A stretch of 30,009 nt of DNA from Mnemiopsis leidyi (lineage: Eukaryota; Ctenophora; Tentaculata; Lobata; Bolinopsidae): positions 150,602 through 180,610 of the forward strand of contig JH153840.1 of the NCBI GenBank assembly GCA_000226015.1, in the 5' to 3' direction. Both the position numbers and the translations under genes were made by a program. Below are positions 19,901 to 29,900 of this stretch, piece after piece (within the stretch, counting starts at the first letter, position 1; every line of letters starts with the position of its first letter). The notes under the pieces were generated by a model. That model searched no databases. It was not told the origin of the DNA and saw nothing but the letters and a program-made list of their open reading frames with translations.

Positions 19901-22900
19901 TTATATTGTGTGTTCACATCATCTTGTAGTGAATGTAATACATGAATACAATGTCACACACAATTTCAAGTTCTGTTTTGATGTATCTGTAAATATGTGT
20001 GAAATATATAAGTTTAAAATATATACTGTGTGATGTGTCAAATATATATTGTTTAAAATATATATGTGTAAAAATATATATTAAATTAACTGAAATGACT
20101 TATAATTATGTACAGACTGTACTGTACGTGTTTGTAGCGCTATATTGTGTGTATCTAGTTATGTAACTACAACAGTACTTGAATGTACAGTTCCTCGCCC
20201 TGCCCCTAACATAATACCTTCAATATACCCTGCCCCTAACATAATACCTTCAATATACCCTGCCCCTAACATAATACCTTTAATATACCCTGCCCCTAAC
20301 CTGCTAACATAATACCTTTAATATACCCTGCCCCTAACCTGCTAACATAATACCTTTAATATACCCTGCCCCTAACCTGCTAACATAATACCTTTTATAC
20401 ACATCCCATGTGCTGTCTTGATGATCTCACTCTATTGTATAATCCCGAACTGTAAAGCTATAATAACACTCGTGTAAATGTTTTGCTATGTGGACAGGCG
20501 GAATTTAATACACCAGAGCGCGGTTGTGTCTTTACAGTCGCTATCTTTTCTACGTTCTCGTAAAGGTGAATGGAAACAGACCCTCATCAGACCTAATATG
20601 GTCTGAGAAAGTAGCTACTCTTTGACAATTTGCTACTGTTTGTCAGTTAGCCATCCTGGAAAATATTCTGGCAAACATTTAGCCAGTCACAGCCACAAGC
20701 TGTTGCTTTTACACACAGAAAATGAATTAAATGCATTTGGAACACATACTGAAATGATTCCGTGAAGAGTTATGTCACATTGGGAGAACATAATGAAATA
20801 ATTCTGTCACAGCATTGCTACGGCTTGGCGTTAAAAATAATCTTGGCTGGTTGTGTAATAATTTGCTCTTTTAACAGCTGCAATATTGGCTCGGCACTGC
20901 CACTTGCTAGAACACTTTGTGTTATAATTTGTCTTCACAATTTCACTAGGTCTGCACTTTCTGTAATTAGCTCTCTCATTTTTGGACTAAATTGCTTCAC
21001 TTGACCGGTACGTTTAAAGAAATTCCATTTAACGAGACTTTTGAAGTTAACTAACAAAATAGTAGTTATTCTCGGATCTAAGTTGTATGTTTTTCAACAG
21101 CAATCTACTAAACATTATGTTAAGATAAGTGCTAAATACTTACCAATAATGTATAGACGATTAATTCTTCATTCAAAATCTCTTGGGACATCTATACCAA
21201 GTAATTTCAAACCATTAATTCCAATTGTTGTCGGACATTGTACTATTGTGAATTGATTATTGGGATCACGCAGTAAGCTATCTATGTATAGCTGTGAAGT
21301 AGTCATTATGGCCAAGAGAAGCGAATAATTTAGGAGTAAGGGTGGCACGATTGCCTAGATCAGGACATGCTTTCCTTTAATTTGGTCAAAATGGACATTT
21401 TATGAATAATCGTCAAACCTCATGGTCAAATTTGGGTTCAATCTCTACCATGACAATTTTTCTGAATCTCCAATGCTCAAGGATTATAATTCTGGAATCC
21501 GGTGGTGCTGATACTGGAGGGTATAAAAGATATGGAAACTTTTTATCCAGAAAGCTACCCATTAGGAGGTTTCGAAAATTGTTTAGACACGTGAGAGCTT
21601 TTGTTGATGCCGATTGGTCCCACTCGGCTTCTCACTTGTCAAAACCCGTCAAATTTCATGGCGACATCTCTCCACAGGAAGCGTTGTTCATGTTGTATCG
21701 CTAAGGTAACTGGTTGTAGGTTCAGGAATTTGGAGGGTGTAGACATGAAATCTTTATCTAAGATAACACGTTTTGTCGTAACTCCGATACTTAGAAATAG
21801 CTTCTTCGTTGATCAATTGTTCAACCTGAAACTTAACGTTAGCTTAACAGCTTAACCTGATTCAGACTGAATAGTTCAGGTGTCCCAAACTGAAAGTACG
21901 CCATAGTCGCTGTGAGAGCTAGATTGTTCTGTCTAAAATGGAAAGCGCGAAAATCTTAACGTTACTCCAAAAGCTCACTTATAGGTCATTTCTAAAACAT
22001 AAACATCGCGCGCACATGTGTTACTCTTTCTATTGCACGTGTGTGCTCAGTGTAACGGCCTGTCTTTTAGAATGTAGCTAACTGTGGTTATGCAAGTTAT
22101 GAGCAAACCCTGACGTCGATTTTCGTTACTAATTCAAACATTTCTAACCGTTTCAGAATACGGATGAGAATCACAGCGACATTGAAGTGATCAGCAATCC
22201 GCCCTCCGAATTAGAGCCCGTCGTAATCATGGAACACGAGTCGGAACAACCCCCCAGGATGCTCTACTCCGAGGCGTTACAGAAACCCCCAGTCTTGGAG
22301 TCCGACATAGAGTTCGTCCCTGAACCCCCAACTCCTGAGCTGGAGTTTGACGACGAGGAATACTTGAACGAAGTTCTGAGGACCGCCAAGATCACATCGG
22401 ACTCCGAGTCTGCCAACAGTTCTTCGGAGTCGGAGGACGACGATTTTTGTTTCCCTGACAACGTGAAGGAGATGAGCCCGGCAATGACGCAAGAAGAGGT
22501 GGATGCTAAAGAAGTCGTGCTGGAAGTTAACTTGACTCTACTTTCCTTTACTGTGATAGTTGGGGTGTCTGGACTATCTGGTTTTCTGTTGGGAGGAATC
22601 TACTCTGCTGTCCTGACAAACAACATTAACCATACTACTGACCTTGCTGAATACCCAGGAAGCCTGCCGGTAAGCAAAATACAAAATTTTCGTTACCCTT
22701 GTTACTTATTTGTTACCCTTATTGCTCGAAATTTGCATCAATTTTGATCAAAAGTATGTAAAGATTCTACTCTACCGTTTAATTTTAAGCTTTGCAGTTT
22801 TGTTTTTAATCTTATTTAATCTTATAAAAAATAACATGTCCATAATAATTTATTCAGAGTAGATTTTTCAGAGTTTTCTGTACAGCGAACCTACATGTGC

Positions 22901-25900
22901 TTCAAACGACGCTAGTTGCGAGTCCCGGTTATTTAGGGTTGAACAGAACATGAAACACCTAAAAGACACGCTCTCTCATGACATCACAAATTGTCATGAG
23001 AAGTTAAAGCTGGCTGTCAGGCAAAACGCAGCTCTCCACAAAACTGCCCAAGACACAGCAGAGTACTCCAGTAAGAAGTGTGCCGCTTCAAAAGTAAAGC
23101 TGGCCAAACTTCAGTCCGAGTCCTCTTCTCTGCTTGCTGAGTTGGAAGATCAGAGAGAAGCTCTCAAAAACTTCAAACATCAATCTAATACCGAGGCGGC
23201 TCGTAATGTCCTACAGATTGCAAGTCTGGCCCAAACTTTGGAGAACACAAAAGTCGATCTGGATAACGCCAGACAAGCTATAACTGTTTTAGATGGTCTC
23301 AACACCGAGTGCAGAAAAAACAGTATCCTCTCCTCCTACACATCGGATAAAGCTGTTGGCGCTGCCAAAAAGCAGTCGGATGAATCGAGCTTCTGGAAAA
23401 ATCTCTACCAACACACTGTTCAGGATCTTGAGCAAGCAGATAAACGTGTCAAAGATTTAGAGGAGAACCTCAACGAAGAGCTTGAAAATCTGAAAAAGAG
23501 CCAAGTTGCCGAGTCTAATGCGAAAATCGGCTTCTTAAAGGAGCGAAATTCGAAGCACTACTTCAAAAGTTTGGCAGATCGGTACAGTGATATGCTAGAG
23601 GTCATGGAGAAGAAATACATCAAGGCTAAATCCCGACAACAGCACCTGGGCCAAGAGTTCGAGAATCTCAAAACTCTTACCGTTGAGATGGAGCTCAACT
23701 TGGAGTCTTGCTCCAACGCGACTGTGAGGGCAGAACAGCGAGCTCAACATGCTGTCAAGTCTAAGGAGTACGTGGAAACCATGCTCATCAATCGCATTAG
23801 TAACGATAAGCAGGAGTACAAAGTTCTGAAGGACATGTACCTCAACCAGAAGAATGTTATCTCAGAAATGGAAACCCAACGATTGAACATGGAACGATCT
23901 CTTGTCAGAAAGATTTCCTCCAACAGGAAAAAGTTTCTCTCTGCAAAATCCGACCTTGAGAAAACCCTTGCTGCGTTCGGGGCCAATAAGAAAGACACTA
24001 CCTCCAAGTACAATACATTGAAATCCAAGGTTGGAAAGTCAAGAGGCGAAAAGGAGATCGTGAAAAAAGAGCTGGAGGCAAGCAGGGCTATCGTCGCTGA
24101 TTACCAACAACAGATGGAACTTTTCCAAGACTACATCAGACAGATAGAAGAGAGACTGCTAAAACTACGTGAGGATGTTATAATGAGGGAGGCGATACAA
24201 CGAGAATACATAACTTCAATCTCCAAACAACATGAGACCGAGCTGACGACACTACACACCCATTACAAATCTCTCCTTGCTTCCAACTCTAACAACTCTG
24301 ATGCTCTGGAGTCTGCATCTGCTAACTTGTCTCAGAAGACTGAGGCTTTTGACAAGCTGAAGAAGAAGCATGACGAAATTATCCGGGAGTTGAAGGAAGA
24401 GAAGGGTTCCAAAACGTACTGGAAAGATGCGGCCAAGTTCCAAAAACACCAAGCTGACACTCTGTCGACTGAGTTAGAGAGTTGTAAGAGCGGGAAAGTC
24501 ACCGCCATCGCCGAGTACAAGAAAACTACTGAGCTCCTGCTGGATCTGATTCAAGGGGTTGCTTCTAGACCTAAGGTAAGATAATCTATATTCAATTATT
24601 ATTGTGGAAATTTTGCTCTTTGAGAGAGGGTTATGGTTACTTCCTTTTATTACAGTGAATTGTGATGATAGAATTAATTTATGCATCCCATGATAATATG
24701 TCACAATGCTGTTCAGACAAACAGACAATATACTGACTATGAACACGAAAAGAGTACAAGACCGACTCCACGAAAATATAACTTGACCGATTACAAAAAA
24801 CGACCGAATTACCCAACTGAATATCAGCAGAAACCGACACATAGTAAACGACTGGCTCGTAAAAAATATAATCCTACGAAATACACAGATGATAACTCTA
24901 ATCAGGAATTATAATGTAAGATTTGACAATCACCCACTAAAGTGCCACCATTCATTTCAGTGCGACCTAAACTCATCACCCCTGTTCTACGACCAACCCA
25001 CATTTTCACCTTTCCCACCAAAAAGTTTCATGTCTCACGCAGTTGCACCACTATTTCCAGTATCTGTAGTGCCTGGAAACAGTTTCTCTACATCGGCAGA
25101 TCAGGTAGACACGTGACCAAGCTTACACGTGACTCTTACATATGACCTTGTGTCGTTCGCACGTGCTGGATTTGCGTTGAGAGTGTGACTGCACGTGCTT
25201 TAAGATACTTTTTGTTGCGCGAATTTTGTGTTTTTTTGCTAATACGTCAGTGCTATCCAACGTTTGCTACATGTGTGTGAATCATTCTGATATTTTAATT
25301 TGGAAGGGGTAATCGACAGTTATGAATGAAAGAAGGACTGGCTGATGATTATGTGAAAGTTATCAATCCGAGTGAAACAGATCAAATTAAAATCGGTTTC
25401 ACAAAATTTCACTTTCACAAATTCCGACAGCACAGCCCAACCACACCACAAGATTTCATTGAAGTCTTGATTTTAGATCATTGAAAACAAGCATTTTTAC
25501 CACTAAGCACTTTTAATTCAGATTTAAAACAAACCGACAATTAACTAAAACAAGATGGAATATTTATTAATGTCCACTCCAGGTGATGAAGAAGATGAAG
25601 AACAGTACGGGCGAGAACTTCCGACTTCTCCAACAACTCTACAACAGCTCCTCCGCAGAATCCGAACTTGAAACTTGCTACTCAACCATATCTCCCCTCT
25701 TCCCGGGTGTCCAGCCTCAGACTCTAGCTGACGTCATCAACATGACGCAATCACGTGACCAGGATCTCGGCAGGAAGATGTCCTCCGCTCTCACCAAGTA
25801 CTGGGGAGGTGTCGACAAGACCTACTCGAAACTCTTTAAAAAGAGGTTCCAGTCCGATGATGATGACGATGACGATGACGATGCAGACTGGTATTTTAAA

Positions 25901-26176
25901 AGATTCAAGTCGTCTGGCGAGAAAGACAGCTACCCACGAGGACCTTCCAGGACTGAGGGCAAAGTGTTTTACACCCGTCTTGGAAAAGAGCGAAACGACT
26001 GGTACATGGCTGGTAAAGATCGCAACAAGGGTGAGGGACAATACTCTTTCGTCAACAAAAACAGGGATAAACGATCTCACAAAAAACAAAAGGGAGACCT
26101 TGACTGCGACTCATTTGACTGCTATGGTCCTTACTCGGCACATCTTGAGTTCGCGTTCGAATTCTGCGGCTGCTGA
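16845..26176 (+). CDS. CCPG1-like ER-phagy receptor (multi-exon)
   Basis: Vertebrate CCPG1 is a single-pass ER membrane protein that takes ER into autophagosomes, binding ATG8 proteins through a LIR and FIP200 through two FIR motifs; PBXIP1 is its paralog. The model joins exons 16845-16910, 22157-22669, 22872-24575, 24961-25104 and 25583-26176, all junctions in phase 0, giving about 1006 residues. SSGDWSIVE places Trp14 and Val17 exactly where human CCPG1 has its LIR pair (Trp14, Ile17). HSDIEVI (28-34) and ESDIEFV (70-76, then PEPP) match the two FIRs. An acidic Ser-rich stretch follows, then one transmembrane segment (about 148-175) with an NHT sequon just beyond it. Residues 194-761 are a long coiled coil. 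The charged tail holds an Asp9 run and a Cys-rich end (FEFCGC). An in-frame TAA directly before the ATG fixes the start. It is much longer in its coiled coil than the human protein. CCPG1 and PBXIP1 are co-orthologous candidates. Confidence 0.85.
18759..18794 (+). CDS. Candidate microexon (second LIR-like motif)
   Basis: 36 bases between GCCACAG and GAG|GTAAAA, open in phase 0, the phase of the intron around it. It encodes MWDWLDFSTLNE. D-F-S-T-L fits the LIR consensus (aromatic-x-x-Leu after an acidic residue). If included, it would sit between the LIR exon and the FIR exon. The donor is only moderate and the segment is short, so chance is quite possible. Confidence 0.35.
19359..19544. repeat. 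Imperfect inverted repeat, possible foldback element
   Basis: The left arm at 19359-19393 and the right arm at 19510-19544 are reverse complements with about six differences in 35 bases; both contain AGAACATCGTGC or its complement. The interior repeats GTCCYRCYCC- and GGGACACAAC-like pieces. No clear target duplication was seen, so the element type is open. Confidence 0.5.
20198..20400 (+). repeat. Six-unit minisatellite, 30-bp and 38-bp units
   Basis: Three 30-bp units (CCCTGCCCCTAACATAATAC plus ten bases) at 20198, 20228 and 20258 are followed by three 38-bp units at 20288, 20326 and 20364. The long units hold an extra 8 bases (CCTGCTAA). The units are almost identical, so the array is young. 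Confidence 0.93.
22157..22669 (+). CDS. CCPG1-like exon 2 (two FIRs, TM)
   Basis: 171 codons between TTTCAG and CCG|GTAAGC, phase 0 on both sides. It encodes both SDIE motifs (residues 28-34 and 70-76), an acidic SDSESANSSSESEDDD stretch that resembles casein-kinase-2 sites, and the transmembrane helix (LLSFTVIVGVSGLSGFLLGG and onward). Confidence 0.88.
22872..24575 (+). CDS. CCPG1-like exon 3 (coiled coil)
   Basis: 568 codons. The acceptor TTTTCAG at 22871 is the only nearby one giving phase 0 without a stop; the donor is AAG|GTAAGA. Almost the whole exon is Lys/Glu/Leu/Gln-rich heptad-like sequence. Several Cys (for example CASNDASCESR at the start) would face the ER lumen if the topology is as in CCPG1. 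Confidence 0.92.
24717..24915 (+). CDS. Candidate alternative or poison exon
   Basis: After the acceptor GCTGTTCAG, 65 codons are open in the phase delivered by exon 3: a basic, Tyr/Pro/Thr-rich peptide (RPTPRKYNLTDYKKRPNYPT and similar). The frame ends at TAA (24912-24914), one base before a donor-like T|GTAAGA. Included, it gives a shorter protein with a different tail or an mRNA open to nonsense-mediated decay. It is not part of the main model. Confidence 0.45.
24961..25104 (+). CDS. CCPG1-like exon 4 (48 codons)
   Basis: Bounded by CATTTCAG and CAG|GTAGAC, exactly 144 bases, phase 0 on both sides. It encodes a Pro/Phe/Ser-rich linker (CDLNSSPLFYDQPTFSPFPP and onward) between coiled coil and tail. 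Being a multiple of three it could be skipped without frame change. A second frame is also open through it. Confidence 0.65.
25110..25197 (+). promoter_or_regulatory. Cluster of four CACGTG boxes
   Basis: CACGTG occurs at 25110, 25126, 25160 and 25192, four times within 88 bases, just after exon 4. The first two extend to CACGTGAC, close to the CLEAR/TFEB-type consensus GTCACGTGAC. An intronic enhancer is a reasonable guess, not shown. Confidence 0.4.
25583..26176 (+). CDS. CCPG1-like last exon (tail)
   Basis: 197 codons and TGA after CACTCCAG, phase 0. It begins VMKKMKNSTGENFRLLQQLY. It contains KYWGGVDKTYSKLFKK, a run of nine Asp, two W-Y repeats (DADWYFKRFKSS and RNDWYMAGKDRNKGE), a basic stretch and DCDSFDCYGPY, ending CGC. 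The MKNST...F and FDC pieces recall the C-terminal region of vertebrate CCPG1. Confidence 0.85.
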   Translation: MMKKMKNSTGENFRLLQQLYNSSSAESELETCYSTISPLFPGVQPQTLADVINMTQSRDQDLGRKMSSALTKYWGGVDKTYSKLFKKRFQSDDDDDDDDDADWYFKRFKSSGEKDSYPRGPSRTEGKVFYTRLGKERNDWYMAGKDRNKGEGQYSFVNKNRDKRSHKKQKGDLDCDSFDCYGPYSAHLEFAFEFCGC

Positions 26177-26685
26177 GAACTGAGATTCCCACTTTCTGAT
26201 AGTTTTTAGCTCGATTTTTTAGAGACTATTTTCATGGTGCGAGGTTATGAAGTTAACTTGGGACATTTTAAAACAATCTAAATGATGCATGCCATTTGAG
26301 TAATGAAAAAGACCGAATGAACAATTATAAATACTTTGTAAATAAGTGACAGTGCCGATAAACTATTTGATATTTGGTCCGTGTGTGTGAGTAATTCTAT
26401 TAATATAATATTTGAATTTTGATTTATTTTAAGAATTCTCGGTTTAAATATAAATGATAAACACAGTTTACTGCTGAGAAGATAAGATCATATAATGCAC
26501 GTTAGTTGCACCCGGATTTTAATTGAACTATTATCCTTTATCTGATTTCATTTTGAATTGAAAGGTGTTAAATTTGGCAATTTTATGTTGTGTAGAAGCT
26601 GTCTTTGACCTTAGACCCAGAGATGCACGGTTTACTGCAACTCTTACTATGAGATTTTGTTTTATAAACAAAGTAAAGTTTATAA

Positions 26686-26691
26686 TTTATT
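26686..26691 (-). terminator. Poly(A) signal, cysteine-rich gene
   Basis: AATAAA on the minus strand, about 115 bases after the TAG of the cysteine-rich gene. Confidence 0.5.
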
Positions 26692-26736
26692 TCACATCTA
26701 AAATTTGGCCAAATCAGCTCCATTAACATTGAACAC

Positions 26737-26742
26737 AATAAA
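26737..26742 (+). terminator. Poly(A) signal, CCPG1-like gene
   Basis: AATAAA about 560 bases after the TGA; no exact AATAAA was seen earlier in the 3' UTR. Confidence 0.5.
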
Positions 26743-26803
26743 AACAAAGTCTTAGATTTACCGTCCTCTCACTGCCCGGTTACTAAAGAAAGTTCTTATC
26801 ACG

Positions 26804-26901
26804 CTAGTTACAACAAAATCCAGATTGTATCCTCCATTCTTCTTTGCACCCAGGAGGATCGCAGGTCCTACTGACTGTGTTCACACAGTTGGCATCGCAA
26901 C
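26804..26901 (-). CDS. Cys-rich gene last exon
   Basis: 98 bases after CCCACCAG, phase 1, ending in TAG. GCDANCVNTVSRTCDPPGC is a shortened CDIE-type repeat; the protein ends FCCN. Confidence 0.85.
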
Positions 26902-29900
26902 CTGGTGGGATATACAGGACATGTTAAGTGTTTACCTGTGCAGTAAAATTGGTTTTAACCGTTTTAGGTGCTATTGGACTAGGGGTCTCTGTTAACATGC
27001 TTCTTGTACGGCAGCGCGCACCCTCCCGACATTTCATTCTCGGAGAATTCTCTTCGAATGAGGGTCGGACAAAGTCAGACAAGTTTATTCTATCAGTCGG
27101 AAGACCTTACTTGCAAGAATCTTTATTTCATTAATTACCTGATGTATCTTCCCATGCGCTGCAATGACACGTCTTTAGATCCTCAGGTTCCTCTGAATTG
27201 ATGTTATCAGGAATGTTATGGCATGTTTTTAATGTATCAAACATACAGCATCGTCAAATGTACGTTCAGATTAGGAAATTATTTTGACTTAGCAATACCC
27301 TAGAAAGATGGCCAATAAAGTGCAGCAGAAATAAAAAATTTCTGAAGGAGTACAACACCCTGGAGATCTTCTAAACTAACCGTAGTGACAGCGATACGGC
27401 TCACAGAAACACTCCTCAGTATCTCTCCACTGGTGAACTCCGGTTTGACCTCGAAGTTCGCACTCTCCAATGTCATACCACTGTCCGCACTTTTCTTCCT
27501 TGCAGTGCTTCCCGTCTGCAAATGTTTTGAACTTTATCGCTGGGTGATCTATCGAATTGATATGTGGATATGGTAAATCCTCTAAGCTACTGTCAGTATC
27601 AGAGTTTTATGTTCTGAAAATCACTTCAACCTACCTGGCACACAGCGGAACTCCTCACAAGCGATTTTGTCACAATGTTTTACACTTCTCCACTGGTGTG
27701 TCCCATTTTGACCCTGTTTGCAGTCCCCTATGTCTATCCACCGTCCACAAGGAGAGCAGTCCTCTAAAGGGCGAAATTGTCAAGTTTTGTTGTGAAAAAG
27801 GATTGCTTTCACTAGGCTGCCTTAAACTAACTACAAGACAAGTAATTTTTGCCGTAACTTCGGTCTAATTGAAAGGTTATTGATTTTAACTGCGACCGTG
27901 AGCCTGACTTAACAACACGTAAATCACTATCCTCGCGGTTAACTATGTTCTATTTCCCTTGGCTCTATTTCCCTATAGTCTCTATTTCCCTATAGTCTCT
28001 ATTTCCCTATAGTTTCTATTTCCCTACTCTCTATTTCACTATAATCTCTATTTCCCTACTCTCTATTTCCCTATAGTCTGAGCTATTTCCCTAGTCTCTA
28101 TTTCCCTATTCTCTCTTTCCCTATAGTCTCTATTTTCTTACTTTCTATTTCCCTACTCTCTCTTTCCCTAGTCTCTATTTCCCTATTCTCTATTTCCCTA
28201 TAGTCTCTATTTCCCTATAGTCTCTATTTCCCTACTTTCTATTTCCCTACTTCTATTCCCTGTAGTCTCTCTTTCCCTAGTCTCTATTTTCCTAGTCTCT
28301 ATTTCCCTAGTCTCTATTTCCCTCCCACCTGGTATGACTGATTGATCGTTCTCACAACACGTGCTTGTAACGTTTTGTATTTGCTCGTCACAGAACTGTG
28401 GACTACATACTCTCCATTCTTCTTGGAAACACCCTGCCTCGCCTTGTACACAAGACACTTGTACCCACTTTCCACAATAACACTCTTCTTCCTCTCTTTG
28501 TTCTTCCTCATCTCCTTGTTCTTCCTCATCTTCTTCCACTTCTTCATCTTCTTCCTCTTGCTCTTCTTCGTCTCCAGTTCCATCATCTTCAGAACCTTCG
28601 GGTCTTGTCCCACCTTGAGCTAGTGATCCTTCCCCTGTAAATGTGAATGGACATGAACTTAGCAATGAAGACATATGGAAAATTCAGTTAGGTATAATTC
28701 CCATCCATTAGCTTTAAGGCTTTTCGGATTAGATTATTTTATATTTTGCCCTTGTTTATATCAGTATTGCATTCATGATAAAGAATAGGATTTTGAATAC
28801 ATTTGAGGGTAGAAAGAGAAAAGTTTGTGTTACCGCAGCAAGGCTCCGCGATGGGTTTCTCTTCCATGATGTCACACCCCGGCGTACAGACCCTGATCAT
28901 GGAATTATCACAACTATCCTTACACCCCCACTCAGTACACAAGCAACTGTCAGCATCACAGCACAACTGTCCTATCTCCTTCTCCTCAATGTCACACCCG
29001 TCTTTACAGCTCCTGATCATGGTGGCGTCGCACGTGTCCTTACATTGCCACTCGGTACACTCGCATGGCGGTTCTACTTCGCAACACTGCTGGGCGATCG
29101 GTTTTTCTTCTATGTCACATCCGTCGTCGCAGGTGCGGACCATGGTGGCGTCACATGACTCCTTGCATCCCCACTCAGTACAGGAGCAGGGGGGCTTCTC
29201 CATGCAGCAGTTCTCTTTAGTAAACCTGGCCTGAATTTTAGAGGTGTGTCAGTGGTTTGTGGCATGGTTGGAGTTCCTTCCTAAGTTTAAGGGAATGTTG
29301 CAATGCAACTTGAGGTCACTATGACAAATGACAACCATGTCCCATGACGCTGACGCTACAAGGAATTTTATCACAACTTTGTATCGCAATCGCTCAATAT
29401 AAAACTTGCTATTTCTTTGCTTATATATGGAAAATATAAAAAATAATGAAAAAGCAAAGTAATTAAAGACAGAAAGGAAACATCGCTATTAAAGTATTAG
29501 AGTTAACCAACCTCGATATCACAGCCGGGAGTAGGTCCACATTTTCTGGTGAAAGTGTTGTCACACTCTGGGTCACATTCCCACTCGCTACATTTACAGT
29601 CTCCTGTAGGTAGAAAGAGTTTTCAGTCAGTTTTTGCTGGAACAAATTTGATGAAAAGTTAATTGACTTTATAGTTGTACTTGTACAAGGACGGATTAAC
29701 AAGTTTTATTAAAATCTTTAAGCAAATTAAGTTTGACCTAAAAACTCTGAAATTTGTAATTTGACATATGCCATCAATTCCAGCTGCTACTTTGTAGTTT
29801 GTACCTGTGTGAAATTGTTTTCCGAACTTACTGCATCGTGGATCCTCTGGAGGGATGAAGGGACACTTGATAGCGATCTCAAAAAGTTTGCCACATTCAG

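Larger units (their letters stand above)
16911..22156. other. Intron 1 of the CCPG1-like gene (5.2 kb)
   Basis: Phase-0 intron with GTAAGT donor and TTTCAG acceptor. It contains a candidate 36-base microexon, an inverted repeat, an AT-rich degenerate TA/AAATATATA tract (about 19990-20090) and the 30/38-bp minisatellite. Open frames of up to 100 codons at 21402-21704 look random. The stretch 21950-22070 is CpG-richer and has one CACGTG (about 22034). Confidence 0.7.
26177..26803. other. Convergent 3' UTRs of the two right-hand genes
   Basis: AT-rich 3' sequence without open frames of note. The plus-strand AATAAA at 26737-26742 is the first for the CCPG1-like gene. The minus-strand AATAAA at 26686-26691 would serve the cysteine-rich gene. 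If both are used, the transcripts overlap by roughly 70-100 bases. Confidence 0.55.

Noticed and set aside
21431..21445. GGTTCAATCTC as a tRNA B box
   Set aside because: No A box at the right distance and no cloverleaf could be drawn.
21402..21704. 100-codon plus-strand frame in intron 1
   Set aside because: No domain, no clear splice context before it, and a stop just before a donor-like site; I judged it random.
22264..22492. Minus-strand open frames over CCPG1-like exon 2
   Set aside because: They are antisense to a well-supported coding exon; their composition mirrors the acidic Ser-rich sense strand.
23744..24842. Several minus-strand open frames over the coiled-coil exon
   Set aside because: These are antisense by-products of a stop-poor, Lys/Glu-rich coding region; no start context or domain.
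25755..26183. 142-codon plus-strand frame overlapping the last receptor exon
   Set aside because: Its MMMTMTMTM run is the Asp-codon repeat read out of frame. The other frame splices in phase and resembles CCPG1.
27144..27179. Small extra exon of the cysteine-rich gene between 27381 and 26901
   Set aside because: The available borders give phases that do not match both neighbours, and the two flanking exons already join in frame (CHYG-CDANC).
28342..29234. Plus-strand frames rich in Leu/Phe/His opposite the cysteine-rich exons
   Set aside because: Antisense to exons with regular Cys repeats and correct splice phases.
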